Part shown: piece after piece, positions 9,181 to 17,779 of the stretch
Position numbering within the stretch: the first letter of the stretch is position 1
Layout: the number at the start of each line of letters is the position of its first letter
Assembly: GCA_002154655.1 (NCBI GenBank)
Contig: NGUZ01000004.1
Coordinates: 1 to 64,000, forward strand
Direction of reading: 5' to 3'
DNA from: Corynebacterium kefirresidentii
GTDB lineage: Bacteria > Actinomycetota > Actinomycetes > Mycobacteriales > Mycobacteriaceae
Length of the DNA: 64,000 bases
The notes under the pieces: model-generated
The model's database searches: none
Seen by the model: only the letters and a program-made list of their open reading frames with translations
What the model was told of the DNA's origin: nothing
Position numbers and translations under genes: made by a program

Positions 9181-9700
9181 AGCTGCGCTCGACATCATCG
9201 CCGCCGAGGATGTCTCCGGCCTTACCTATGACTCCCTGGCGCAGGCGACCGGCATGTCCAAGTCCGGTCTCATCTACCACTTTCCTACCCGCCACAACCT
9301 GCTGGTAGATTGTCACCGTTTTTGCGCTGAGCGCTGGGAAGAAGAGCTCGAGCAACTAGCCGGCGGCCACCCTGCCAGCGAGCTCAGTTTGGCCGAGCGC
9401 TCCCGCGCCTTGGTGCTCTCCATGGGCAAAAAGGATCCGCTCGTCAAGCTGCTGATGTGTGTGCACTCCCAGACTCACCCAGATTTTTCTGCCCAATGGG
9501 CAGATGTGGATGCACGGTGGATGGTGGATCCCTCCGCCGCCGAGACGGACGAGGATGACTTGCTCATCATGTTGCTTAGTACGGGGCTATGGGTGCACGA
9601 TCACCTCAACCAGCGCAAGCTCTCCCCCGCTAACCGCCAACGCATGGTTGACCGGCTTTTTGGGCTTATTGATGCCCCCACAAAACACCACGAAGGCTAG
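9146..9700 (+). CDS. TetR family transcriptional regulator
   Basis: 184 aa. The N-terminal helix-turn-helix (DSLAQATGMSKSGLIYHFPTRHNLLVD) is a classic TetR domain at about residues 8-55; the C-terminal half is the ligand/dimer domain. AGGAG lies a short distance before the ATG at 9146, inside the end of the MFS gene. It probably represses the MFS gene through the dyad at 7631-7662. The inducer is unknown. Confidence 0.92.
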   Translation: MPRINKKTAALEAALDIIAAEDVSGLTYDSLAQATGMSKSGLIYHFPTRHNLLVDCHRFCAERWEEELEQLAGGHPASELSLAERSRALVLSMGKKDPLVKLLMCVHSQTHPDFSAQWADVDARWMVDPSAAETDEDDLLIMLLSTGLWVHDHLNQRKLSPANRQRMVDRLFGLIDAPTKHHEG

Positions 9701-9727
9701 GCCCCTCTAGGACCCAGCCTCCTTTTG

Positions 9728-9800
9728 AGCTGGAGACGAGACTTGAACTCGCAACCTACGCATTACAAGTGCGTTGCGCTACCAATTGCGCCACTCCAGC
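9728..9800 (-). tRNA. tRNA-Thr (anticodon UGU)
   Basis: A 73-nt cloverleaf read on the minus strand. Acceptor arms GCTGGAG and CTCCAGC pair, the T-loop contains TTCAAGT, and the anticodon loop CTTGTAA gives anticodon TGT, decoding ACA. The terminal CCA is not encoded. It lies in opposite orientation just upstream of the threonine exporter gene. Confidence 0.95.
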
Positions 9801-9950
9801 ACCGCGGGAGATATCCCGCTCGTTGCATAGTACCCGAGCACCAACACTAAAGGGAAAGCCGGTCCCCCATCTATGCATTGACAGGGTACAGGGGCTAAAG
9901 TTCAGGCAGAATCTATCCCACTTTCTCAGCGCTTTTCGAGGGTTATTTCC

Positions 9951-11687
9951 GTGTCATTTTTGTCCGCTATGCGGGAGCGCCTGCGCGCTTCCTCGGGCCA
10001 AGTAGCCATCATCGACGCGGCTAAAGCCGCACCGCCGCCATCGCCACTCGCCCCGGTCGATCTCCATGATGCCGCTCAAGTCACCGGCGTCATGGAGATC
10101 GCCGCCCGCATTGGTGAAATCCTCATCGGCGCCGGTACGGCTAACTCGGATGCCCGCGCCCAGGTACACCTGGCGGCATCCTCCTATGGCTTGCACTACT
10201 GCCACGTGGATATCTTGATGAATACCATCACCATCCACACCACCATCGGCACCGGCGAGCAGCGCCAAAACCTGCACGTCTTCCGTGTGGTGCCGAGCAT
10301 TGGCGTGGATTTTTCCAAGCTCTCGGCCGTCGATAAGCTCATTCGCTCTATCCACTCCGGCCAAATGCCACCGGCCATGGCGGAGCAACGCCTCGACGAG
10401 ATTGACCGCATGCCCGCACCCTATAAGCCGGCCACGGTCATGCTCGGCTGGGGCGCGATGGGTGGCCTGATTTCCATGATGCTCGGCGGCGATCTGCTCG
10501 TCGGCGTGGTGGCCTTTGTGGTTTCTGCCTTCATCATGGGATTGAACGCTTGGTTGGCCAACTATCGCTTGCCACCCTTCTATCAAAATGTGGTCGGCGG
10601 CTTCTTCGCTGTCTTCCCGGCCGCCATTTTGTACAACGTGGCGGCCTCGTTCGGCATTAATTTCTCGCCGGCGCAAATCATCGCCTCCGGCATCATCGTG
10701 CTGGTGGCGGGGCTAACCCTGGTGCAATCGCTGGTCGACGGCATCACGCGCGCCCCCGTAACCTCCTCGGCCCGCTTCTTTGAGGCGCTGCTATCTACCG
10801 GCGCCATCATCGCCGGCGTGGGCGTGGGCATCCAGCTGGCTGATTCGCTGGGCTTTAATCTGCCGCCGCTGGCCACGCTAGCCCCGCCGGTCTACCACGA
10901 GATTCCGCTGCTGGTGGTGCTCGGTGGCACCGGCTCCGCCGCCTTTGCGCTAGCCTGCGGGGCCGCCTGGATTGAGATCACCATGTCGGGGCTTACGGCT
11001 GCGGCCGGCATGATCTTCTATTACTTCGTGGTGGTGCCCTTCGGCGTGGGCCCAGTGATTGCCTCGGGCCTGTCCGCTGTGGTCGTCGGCCTGGCCGGCG
11101 GCTTGATGTCGCGCCGTTGGGGCATCCCACCGCTTATCACCATGATCGTGGGCTATACGCCGATGCTCCCCGGCCTCATGCTCTACCGCGGCATGTACGC
11201 CTCGCTCAATGAGCAGATGATTACCGGCTTTACCAACATGGCAATGGCGCTAGCCATTTCCGGCGCGCTGGCCGCCGGCGTGGTGCTAGGCGAGCGCGTG
11301 GCCCGTCGCCTGCGCCGCCCGCAGTACTTCCGCCCCTACTCCACGTTCAAGCGCATCGGCCGCTTCTCTTTCCATAAGGCCACGCACTTGGCCCGCAAGG
11401 CCCCACGCATCCCGCGCGTGCCCATGTCCCCGTTCGCCCCGCGCGTTAACCGTCCGGAGCTGCCGCCGCGCCTCGGGCCGAAGCCACCTCGACAGCACCC
11501 GCGCCACCAAGCCCAAAGCCATGCGCCGCATAATCGTTCGGCTACGGACTTGTGGCCGGAGGATTCCCAGTGGCCGGCCCAACCCCAGGAGCACGAAAAG
11601 ACCACCTATACCGTGCCGGGCACGGAGACGTTCCAAGCTCAGAAACCGGAGAAGCCCGGCTCCGAATCCGGACCCGAGCGGTCTTAA
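9951..11687 (+). CDS. thrE: Threonine/serine exporter ThrE
   Basis: Inner-membrane exporter of L-threonine and L-serine. The N-terminal soluble domain (about residues 40-155) carries the ThrE family features EIAARIGEILIGAGTANSD and the VVPSIGVDFSKL segment. About ten membrane helices follow, from residue 155 to 440. The family fold is secure and the position matches C. glutamicum thrE. At 578 aa it is longer than the roughly 490 aa I recall for the C. glutamicum protein. The extra is a Pro/Arg/His-rich hydrophilic C-terminal tail of about 120 residues. The GTG at 9951 is weakly supported by GAGGG upstream; an ATG at 9969 is an alternative. Confidence 0.92.
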   Translation: MSFLSAMRERLRASSGQVAIIDAAKAAPPPSPLAPVDLHDAAQVTGVMEIAARIGEILIGAGTANSDARAQVHLAASSYGLHYCHVDILMNTITIHTTIGTGEQRQNLHVFRVVPSIGVDFSKLSAVDKLIRSIHSGQMPPAMAEQRLDEIDRMPAPYKPATVMLGWGAMGGLISMMLGGDLLVGVVAFVVSAFIMGLNAWLANYRLPPFYQNVVGGFFAVFPAAILYNVAASFGINFSPAQIIASGIIVLVAGLTLVQSLVDGITRAPVTSSARFFEALLSTGAIIAGVGVGIQLADSLGFNLPPLATLAPPVYHEIPLLVVLGGTGSAAFALACGAAWIEITMSGLTAAAGMIFYYFVVVPFGVGPVIASGLSAVVVGLAGGLMSRRWGIPPLITMIVGYTPMLPGLMLYRGMYASLNEQMITGFTNMAMALAISGALAAGVVLGERVARRLRRPQYFRPYSTFKRIGRFSFHKATHLARKAPRIPRVPMSPFAPRVNRPELPPRLGPKPPRQHPRHQAQSHAPHNRSATDLWPEDSQWPAQPQEHEKTTYTVPGTETFQAQKPEKPGSESGPERS

Positions 11688-11760
11688 ACGCCGCCGGTAG
11701 CGTACAATATTTGCTCTGATAGCTTTTCTTGCAAGCGCTTAAGTAGTTTCCACAACGTTC

Positions 11761-11766
11761 AGGAGG
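11761..11766 (+). promoter_or_regulatory. Strong Shine-Dalgarno AGGAGG
   Basis: A perfect AGGAGG 7 nt before the GTG at 11774. It fixes the start of the lysine-tailed protein and suggests strong translation. Confidence 0.8.
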
Positions 11767-11773
11767 ACACGTC

Positions 11774-12121
11774 GTGCCACCCAAGGTCCAAGACACCCAC
11801 CCACAGGCTGACCAGAATCACGCCCTTGAGGAGGAGACCTCCCGCGCAGCCCGCCGCATCGTGGCCACCTACGCCCAAGACTTCCTCGACGGCGTGACCC
11901 TGATGTCCATGCTGGGCGTGGAGCCCAAGGGCTTGGTACACAAGAAGGTTCTGGCGGAGCAGGCCGATGCCGCCCCGAAGAAGTCGACCAAGAAATCCAG
12001 CAAGAAGTCCACCAAGAAATCGACAAAGAAGTCGACCAAAAAGGCTACCAAGAAGGCCACGAAGAAAGCGACGAAGAAGGCCTCCAAGAAGGCAACAAAG
12101 AAGTCCGCTAAGAAGTCTTAA
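11774..12121 (+). CDS. Small protein with histone-H1-like lysine tail
   Basis: 115 aa in two parts. Residues 1-60 are acidic to mixed and probably helical (ARRIVATYAQDFLDGVTLM). Residues 66-115 are about 50 residues of almost only Lys, Ser, Thr and Ala in KKST- and KKAT-type repeats. Such tails occur in mycobacterial HupB and histone-H1-like bacterial proteins and bind DNA or RNA. The body has no recognisable HU fold, so I do not call it a histone homologue. AGGAGG precedes the GTG start. otsA starts 15 bp after its stop. Function unknown; a nucleoid or RNA-associated role is inference. Confidence 0.8.
   Translation: MPPKVQDTHPQADQNHALEEETSRAARRIVATYAQDFLDGVTLMSMLGVEPKGLVHKKVLAEQADAAPKKSTKKSSKKSTKKSTKKSTKKATKKATKKATKKASKKATKKSAKKS
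11963..12118 (+). repeat. Lysine-codon tandem repeat coding for the basic tail
   Basis: Degenerate 12-base units built on AAGAAG followed by a TCC/ACC- or GCT/ACC-type pair, repeated about twelve times. AAG/AAA and third-base changes show that the repeats have drifted under protein-level constraint. Confidence 0.6.
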
Positions 12122-12123
12122 GT

Positions 12124-12129
12124 TATTCT
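12124..12129 (+). promoter_or_regulatory. -10 element of otsA (leaderless type)
   Basis: TATTCT with 6 nt to the otsA ATG at 12136 and no Shine-Dalgarno. It suggests otsA has its own leaderless promoter as well as read-through from upstream. Confidence 0.4.
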
Positions 12130-12135
12130 TGCACC

Positions 12136-13578
12136 ATGAGTGAGCATGGCAATGACTTCGTGGTGGTGGCCAACCGCCTGCCGGTTGATCTAGAAACCCG
12201 GCCCGATGGCAGCCATACGTGGACACCCTCGCCAGGCGGGCTGGTCACCGCCTTGTCCCCGGTCCTTGAGTCCCACCAGGGCTGCTGGGTGGGGTGGCCC
12301 GGCGTGGCCGATGCCGCGCCCGAGCCCTTCCGCACCGATGCCGGCGTGCTGCTGCATCCGGTCAAGCTCACCGAGTCCGATTTCGAGGGCTTTTATGAGG
12401 GCTTTTCCAATGCCACCCTGTGGCCGCTCTACCACGATCTCATCGTCACCCCTACCTACGACCGCGATTGGTGGCACGCCTATCGCGAGGTCAACCTGCG
12501 CTTTGCAGATGAGGTAGCCGAGGTCGCCGCCGAAGGCGCCACCGTGTGGGTCCAGGACTACCAGCTGCAGCTTTTGCCCGGCATCCTGCGCCAAAAGCGC
12601 CCCGATCTCACCATCGGGTTCTTCTTACATATCCCCTTCCCCTCTGCCGATCTCTTCCGCCAGCTGCCGTGGCGCGAGGAGCTCGTGCGCGGACTGCTCG
12701 GCGCGGATCTCATCGGCTTCCACTTAGAAGCTAATGCCCGCAATTTCCTCGAGCTCGCCCGCCGCCACGGCCTCGACGTAGCAGGCGAGGCCAGTACCCG
12801 CGAGGTCACCGCACATATTCACCTACCGCAAGGACGCACCATCGGTGTGGGAGCGTTCCCCATCTCTATCGCCGCGAAGGACTTTGCCAGGTTCACTGCG
12901 GAGGATAAGGGGGACGTCGCCAAGCTGCGCGAAGAGCTGGGCTCACCCCAGCGCATTATCCTGGGCGTGGATCGCCTCGATTACACCAAAGGCATCCTGC
13001 AGCGGCTGACTGCTTTTGAGGAGCTGCTGGAGTCCGGAGCACTCTACCCGGAAGAAGTAGCAATGGTGCAGCTGGCCACGCCGTCGCGCGAGCGACTTGA
13101 TCATTACAAGGCCACCCGCTCCAAAGTCGAAGAAGCCGTCGGCCGCATCAACGGGCGCTTTGCGCGCGTGGGCCACCCAGTGGTGCACTATCAACACCGG
13201 GGCGTAGCCAAAAGCTTGCTGCGCAGCTATTACCGGATGGCCGATGTCATGCTGGTCACCCCCTTCAAGGATGGCATGAATCTGGTGGCCAAGGAATACG
13301 TGGCCTGCCACGACGATGGTTCGGGCGCGCTGGTGCTCTCTGAGTTTGCCGGTGCTGCCGATGAGCTCAGCCAGGCCTATCTGTGCAATCCCTTCGATAT
13401 CGAGTCCGTCAAGGCCGCCTTGCTCAATGCGCTCACCGCGCTTGACGATGCCCCCTCTGCCATGTGCCAGCGCATGCTCGCCATGCACCAGCAGGTCACT
13501 GAGCACGACGTACAGCTATGGTCCCAGTCCTTCCTGAGCTGCCTGCGCCATGCCGACGCCGAGGAGGCTGGCGTATGA
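12136..13578 (+). CDS. otsA: Trehalose-6-phosphate synthase
   Basis: GT20 glycosyltransferase making trehalose 6-phosphate from a nucleotide-activated glucose (UDP- or GDP-glucose) and glucose 6-phosphate. The 480-aa protein has the N-terminal VVVANRLPV, the [11 protein letters not shown] segment, FLHIPFPS, the [11 protein letters not shown] motif near residue 275 and [14 protein letters not shown] near residue 375, all diagnostic. Trehalose is a compatible solute and the precursor of mycolate carriers in corynebacteria. The stop overlaps the next gene start (ATGA), giving coupling to the lipoprotein, and otsB follows. Confidence 0.96.
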   Translation: MSEHGNDFVVVANRLPVDLETRPDGSHTWTPSPGGLVTALSPVLESHQGCWVGWPGVADAAPEPFRTDAGVLLHPVKLTESDFEGFYEGFSNATLWPLYHDLIVTPTYDRDWWHAYREVNLRFADEVAEVAAEGATVWVQDYQLQLLPGILRQKRPDLTIGFFLHIPFPSADLFRQLPWREELVRGLLGADLIGFHLEANARNFLELARRHGLDVAGEASTREVTAHIHLPQGRTIGVGAFPISIAAKDFARFTAEDKGDVAKLREELGSPQRIILGVDRLDYTKGILQRLTAFEELLESGALYPEEVAMVQLATPSRERLDHYKATRSKVEEAVGRINGRFARVGHPVVHYQHRGVAKSLLRSYYRMADVMLVTPFKDGMNLVAKEYVACHDDGSGALVLSEFAGAADELSQAYLCNPFDIESVKAALLNALTALDDAPSAMCQRMLAMHQQVTEHDVQLWSQSFLSCLRHADAEEAGV

Positions 13579-14093
13579 TGCCTCGCTGTGCCCGCCTCAT
13601 TACTCCGCTCACCGCTGCGTGCGCCGCCACGCTGCTCGTTGCCTGCGGCTCCGGCGAAGAAGAGCCCCAGGCCCCTGGTGATGAGCAGATCCTGGATAAG
13701 CAGTGGCAGGTTGTCTCCATCAACACCACCCCGGATGCTGCCTCTACCATCCCGGAATCCATCCCGCAGGCACCCACGTTGAGCTTTGGTGAATCTACGC
13801 TGGTAGGCACCACCGGCTGCACCCAAATGGTGGGAAAGGTGACCTATTCCGCCAATGAGGAGCGCCAAAATATCCAGGATGGCAACCGCCTGCACTTTGA
13901 TGAGGTGGATTATGACGAGACCGCCCAGGATTGCCATGGCGCGTCCGTGTGGGCCGATAACCTGCTGCGCAACTTGATTTCCACTGGCCGCGATTTCCAC
14001 TACACCGTCAATAGCAATAACCAGCTCGTCTTAGAGCTGATTACGGATGAGGTGGACTCGCCGTCTATCAAATTGGTTTCCCTCGGCAATTAA
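13575..14093 (+). CDS. Lipoprotein with META/HslJ-like domain
   Basis: 172 aa. An N-terminal signal ends in the lipobox LVAC near residue 24, followed by an acidic linker. The body contains LDKQWQVVSINTTP, and TLSFGESTLVGTTGCTQMVG resembles the 'G..GCN...G' core of META/HslJ proteins. Cys residues in TTGCTQ and AQDCHG could form a disulfide. The ATG overlaps the otsA TGA (ATGA), so translation is coupled. It sits between otsA and otsB, which I recall also holds an uncharacterised protein in C. glutamicum. The role is unknown; sensing or protecting the envelope under osmotic stress is speculation. Confidence 0.82.
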   Translation: MMPRCARLITPLTAACAATLLVACGSGEEEPQAPGDEQILDKQWQVVSINTTPDAASTIPESIPQAPTLSFGESTLVGTTGCTQMVGKVTYSANEERQNIQDGNRLHFDEVDYDETAQDCHGASVWADNLLRNLISTGRDFHYTVNSNNQLVLELITDEVDSPSIKLVSLGN

Positions 14094-14098
14094 ATACG

Positions 14099-14104
14099 TA
14101 GGCT
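14099..14104 (+). promoter_or_regulatory. -10 element of otsB (leaderless type)
   Basis: TAGGCT with 7 nt to the ATG at 14112. The string TAGGCTnGAAGCC before ATG recurs at radA (25623-25635). Confidence 0.45.
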
Positions 14105-14111
14105 GGAAGCC

Positions 14112-14891
14112 ATGACGCTTTCCACCACCATCAAGGCTCTTGCCGCCGCCGAGCACCTCGCGGTGGTCTCGGATTTTGACGGCACGCTCTCCCCCTTTGC
14201 TACGGCCATTTATGAGGTCGAGATGAACAAGGACTCGCTGCGCGCCTTGGATAAACTAGCCCACCTGCCGCATACCACCGCTGCCGTGCTGTCCGGCCGG
14301 CACCTCGCAGGCCTGCAGCGGGTGTGCCCTCTGCGCGAGCCCGTGCTCTTTGGCGGCTCCCACGGTGCCGAATCCTCCTGGCAGGATACGGAGCTCACCC
14401 CCGCCATGCGCGAGCACCTAGCCACGAAGGAGGCCGAGATCCGCGCAATTATGGAGCGCTTCCCAGGCGCGGATATCGAGGTCAAGCCCTTCCAGCGCGT
14501 GCTGCACCTGCGCTCGCTCGAGGAATCCGATCCTGAGGCGGCCGCCCAGGCTTATGAAGCCGGTCTCGCACTCGATCCGGGCGGCTTCCCACGCACGGCC
14601 GGTAAGTCCGTCGTGGAGTTCTCTGCCACTCAGGCCACCAAGGGCACGTGGTTAGACGAGCTACGCGAACGTACCAGCGCCACCGCCATGGTCTTTTTGG
14701 GCGATGATGTCACCGACGAGGACGGTTTCCGCGCCCTCCACCAGCCGCCGGACGTCGGTGTCAAGGTAGGCGAGGGCGATACTGCGGCCGTAGTACAGCT
14801 TGCCGACGTCGACGCCGTCGCCCACTTCCTCACTGAGCTCGCCACCGCCCGCGCGGCCCATATAGGTCACTCCCGCGGCGACGACGCCTAG
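14112..14891 (+). CDS. otsB: Trehalose-6-phosphate phosphatase
   Basis: HAD-superfamily phosphatase of 259 aa that completes trehalose synthesis. The nucleophile motif DFDGTLSP has Asp21 and Asp23; GKSVVEFS and the metal motif FLGDDVTDEDGF near residue 196 follow. Length and motif order match actinobacterial OtsB. Third gene of the otsA locus, with its own leaderless-type promoter. It is convergent with the LacI-type regulator gene that follows. Confidence 0.95.
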   Translation: MTLSTTIKALAAAEHLAVVSDFDGTLSPFATAIYEVEMNKDSLRALDKLAHLPHTTAAVLSGRHLAGLQRVCPLREPVLFGGSHGAESSWQDTELTPAMREHLATKEAEIRAIMERFPGADIEVKPFQRVLHLRSLEESDPEAAAQAYEAGLALDPGGFPRTAGKSVVEFSATQATKGTWLDELRERTSATAMVFLGDDVTDEDGFRALHQPPDVGVKVGEGDTAAVVQLADVDAVAHFLTELATARAAHIGHSRGDDA

Positions 14892-14916
14892 CCGGTAAAC
14901 CCCGGCCTGCCCCGAC

Positions 14917-16032
14917 TTAACGCGGTGGTGCCACGGTCCGCCCCGCCGCGAAATTCGTTCGCAGCACCCGCCGAGACACCGCCGGCACGTCCGCGGCCGC
15001 CGTTTCGCCCGCCGCCGCATTATCCGCGGCGGCGATGAGGTTAGAGAGCATGTGGCCAGCGGCGGCGCCTTTGGCCTTATTGGGCTGGATGATCGTCGTC
15101 AAGCCAAGGCGCTGCGCCGCATCGATGCCATCGAAGCCGGTGACGGAAAGCTCGCCGGGGATATCGATGCCCCGTTCGCGCGCATAGGTCATCACGCCCA
15201 GCGCCATGGAGTCGGTGGTACACAGGACTGCGGTGAGGTCAGGGTGGGCGTCGAGAAGCAACTGCGCGGCCGCCCGCGTGGTTTGCGCATCATTGATGTG
15301 CTGGGTGACCACGGGCACGGTTTCCGGCGCAATCCCCGCCTGCGCAAAGACGTCCATAGCGCCCATGGCGCGGGCGTGCTGCACGTGCATATCGGCCTCT
15401 TGCAACTCCTCCCAGGAAATGGGGCCATCGTGGCGCTCACGTTTGAGGCGAATGGCCAGCACTCCAATCTTGCGGTGGCCGGCCTCCACCAGCGCGCGGG
15501 CGGCCGGAGCAATCGCGGCTCGGTCATCGATCCCCACAAAAGGCAGGCCCGAATCCGTCGGTTGATCGCAGACCACCACCGGCAGCCCGCGCCCGCGCGC
15601 CGCCTCCAGGTAGGCATCCCCGGCCGCCACGGAATAAACCACAAAACCATCCACGGCGGCCGAGCCGACCAGGCTGGTCGCTTCCGCTTCCCCCTCTGGG
15701 CCGGCCGGGATGAGGGTAAGCATGCTTTGCGCGCCGGCCGAGGCCTCCGCCATGCCGGCCAAGAAATCCACCGAGGCCATGTCTTCGAAGGCATAGGACA
15801 AGTGCTCAGTCAGCAGCACGCCCACCGCGCCCGCACGGCGGGTGCGCAGGCTGCGGGCCGTGGGGTCCGGCCCGGGGTACCCTCGCGCTTTCGCCGCTGC
15901 CAGAATGCGCTCGCGCGTCGCGGCCGAGAGCTGGTCCGGCCGGCTATAGGCATTGGACACCGTCGTGCGCGAAACACCCAGTTCTGCGGCCAGCGAGGCC
16001 AGCGTCTTGCGGGTGGGGCTGCGTTTCACCAT
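14917..16032 (-). CDS. ipsA: LacI family regulator, IpsA-like
   Basis: 371 aa. The N-terminal helix-turn-helix KTLASLAAELGVSRTTVSNAY begins at residue 8, followed by a periplasmic-binding-protein-like effector domain (VGVLLTEHLSYAF onwards). In C. glutamicum the LacI-type gene at this place, between otsB and the Zn/Mn transporter, encodes IpsA, the inositol-responsive activator of inositol phosphate and mycothiol-related genes. The symbol rests on that synteny. The ATG at 16032 is preceded by TAAGCT at 7 nt; the longer frame to 16086 runs into the transporter promoter. Confidence 0.82.
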   Translation of the reverse strand: MVKRSPTRKTLASLAAELGVSRTTVSNAYSRPDQLSAATRERILAAAKARGYPGPDPTARSLRTRRAGAVGVLLTEHLSYAFEDMASVDFLAGMAEASAGAQSMLTLIPAGPEGEAEATSLVGSAAVDGFVVYSVAAGDAYLEAARGRGLPVVVCDQPTDSGLPFVGIDDRAAIAPAARALVEAGHRKIGVLAIRLKRERHDGPISWEELQEADMHVQHARAMGAMDVFAQAGIAPETVPVVTQHINDAQTTRAAAQLLLDAHPDLTAVLCTTDSMALGVMTYARERGIDIPGELSVTGFDGIDAAQRLGLTTIIQPNKAKGAAAGHMLSNLIAAADNAAAGETAAADVPAVSRRVLRTNFAAGRTVAPPR

Positions 16033-16074
16033 GGCCGTAAGCTTACCCCGCGGCCGCGTTTTCAATACATATTC

Positions 16075-16088
16075 AATTGACAACAATT
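16075..16088. promoter_or_regulatory. Inverted repeat in metal transporter promoter
   Basis: AATTG and CAATT separated by 4 nt, 25 bp before the substrate-binding protein start and overlapping TTGACA. An AT-rich palindrome in this place is the expected type of site for a Zur- or MntR-like repressor. The assignment is inferred. Confidence 0.35.
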
Positions 16089-16112
16089 ACCATCAAACGC
16101 ACACTGGAGACT

Positions 16113-17078
16113 ATGCATACCTCACTTCGCGCATCCGCAACCCTTCTCGCGGCCGGTGGCCTCCTGCTGACCGCCACCGCCTGCTCCTCCGACACCGAGG
16201 ACTCGGCCGCCGAGCCGGGCGCCCAGAAGAAGATCTCCATCGTCGCTTCCACTTCTATCTGGGCCGATGTTGCCCAAGCCGTGGCCGATACCGCCTCCGG
16301 CGTGGACATCGAGGTCAAGCCCATCGTGGAGGGCAATGGCGTCGACCCCCACCACTTCGAGCCTTCCGCGGCCGATATCGCCAAGGCCGAAGACGCGGAC
16401 CTGCTCGTAGTCAACGGCGGCGGCTACGATTCTTGGATTTACCAGGCCGTCTCCGAGCAAGACAACATCATCTCCGCCCTGCCGCTGACCGACCACGGCA
16501 AGCTGGCCGATGACCCCAATGTCATGACCATCGACGCCGCCAAGGCCACCGCCAAGAAGGACCCAAAGAAGGTCACCAATATCGAGGGCAACGAGCACAT
16601 CTGGTACGACCCGGCTGCGCTCGACGAGGTCGCCGGTAATATCGCGGACCAGATCAATGAGCTCAATACCGATGCGCACGCCAGCACCGAGCGCGTGGAC
16701 TCCCACGTCAACCGCCTGCGCGACAAGCTCAAGGAGCTACCGGGCGATCTCTCCTACGCCCAGACCGAGCCGATTGCGGACTACATCATGAAGTACACCT
16801 CCGGCAAGGACGTCACCCCAGAGGGCTACCGCAAGGCCACCATTTCTGAGGGCGAGCCCACCGCGGCCGACCTTGCCGCCTTCACCAAGGCCATCAAGGA
16901 CCACAAGGTGGACCTACTCATCTTTAACCCGCAGACCGAAACCGATACCGCCGGCCGTATCAAGTCCGCCGCGGAGGATGCGGATGTCAATATCGTCGAA
17001 ATCGGCGAGACCCCGCCGGATGGCAAGGAGTTCTGGACCTACTATGACGAGGTCACCGACTCCCTGGGGAAGCTCTAG
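16113..17078 (+). CDS. znuA: Metal ABC transporter substrate-binding lipoprotein (Zn/Mn)
   Basis: Cluster A-I metal-binding lipoprotein of 321 aa. The signal peptide ends in lipobox LTATAC with Cys24. Metal-ligand signatures are DPHHFEP near residue 76 and EHIWYDP near residue 155, with the late acidic region FNPQTETDT. It delivers Zn2+ or Mn2+ to the membrane permease. The ATG at 16113 has GGAG upstream and gives a correct signal peptide. It is first in a three-gene operon, and the ATPase start overlaps its stop by one base. Metal specificity cannot be fixed from sequence. Confidence 0.9.
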   Translation: MHTSLRASATLLAAGGLLLTATACSSDTEDSAAEPGAQKKISIVASTSIWADVAQAVADTASGVDIEVKPIVEGNGVDPHHFEPSAADIAKAEDADLLVVNGGGYDSWIYQAVSEQDNIISALPLTDHGKLADDPNVMTIDAAKATAKKDPKKVTNIEGNEHIWYDPAALDEVAGNIADQINELNTDAHASTERVDSHVNRLRDKLKELPGDLSYAQTEPIADYIMKYTSGKDVTPEGYRKATISEGEPTAADLAAFTKAIKDHKVDLLIFNPQTETDTAGRIKSAAEDADVNIVEIGETPPDGKEFWTYYDEVTDSLGKL

Positions 17079-17779
17079 TGCTCATCCAATTTCATGACGC
17101 AGCGGTTGCCCCGCTGTGGTCCAGCCTTAACCTCGCCGTAGACCGCGGCGAGTTTATCGCCGTTTTGGGCCCCAATGGCGTGGGCAAATCCACCCTGCTC
17201 GGCACCATCTTGGGCACCCGCAAACTCACGGCCGGCAGCGTCGACGTAGACTGCCGCGTCGGATTCATCCCGCAGCAGCGCATGTTCCCGGCCGACCTGC
17301 CCCTGCGCGCCCGCGACTTAGTATCGCTCTCCCTTGCGCACGGCGCTTTCCGACGCCGCCGCCCTCCCCGCCACCGCGTCGACGAGCTCCTCGCCGAGGT
17401 AGGTGCCACCGGCCTGCGCGACCGCCGCGTAGGACAGCTATCCGGCGGCCAGCAGCAACTTATCCGCCAGGCCCAAGCGCTGGCCAATGACCCGGAGCTC
17501 ATCCTTGCCGATGAGCCGCTGCTCTCGCTCGACCCGGCGCGCCAGCAAGACACCGTGGACAAGTTGGATGCGCTACGCCGCGAGCGCGGCACCTCCATTA
17601 TCTTTGTCACCCATGGCATCAACCCGGTACTCGGAGTGACCGATAAGGTGCTCTACCTTGCCCCCGGCGGCCATACCTTCGGCGCGGTGGATGAGGTTAT
17701 GCGCTCCGATGTCCTTTCCGAGCTCTACGGTTCCAAGGTCAACGTCTTAAACGTCGATGGGAGGCTTATCGTTGTCTAG
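17078..17779 (+). CDS. znuC: Metal ABC transporter ATP-binding protein
   Basis: 233-aa ABC ATPase. Walker A GPNGVGKSTLL near residue 32, signature LSGGQQQ, Walker B LILADEPLLSLDP and the switch His in FVTHG are all present. It energises the Zn/Mn importer. The GTG start at 17078 overlaps the previous TAG (TAGTG), typical of coupled translation. Confidence 0.93.
   Translation: MLIQFHDAAVAPLWSSLNLAVDRGEFIAVLGPNGVGKSTLLGTILGTRKLTAGSVDVDCRVGFIPQQRMFPADLPLRARDLVSLSLAHGAFRRRRPPRHRVDELLAEVGATGLRDRRVGQLSGGQQQLIRQAQALANDPELILADEPLLSLDPARQQDTVDKLDALRRERGTSIIFVTHGINPVLGVTDKVLYLAPGGHTFGAVDEVMRSDVLSELYGSKVNVLNVDGRLIVV

Noticed and set aside
11963..12118. Lysine-rich repeat considered as a CRISPR or noncoding repeat
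   Set aside because: Units keep the reading frame, vary at third positions and lack spacers, so it is a coding repeat.
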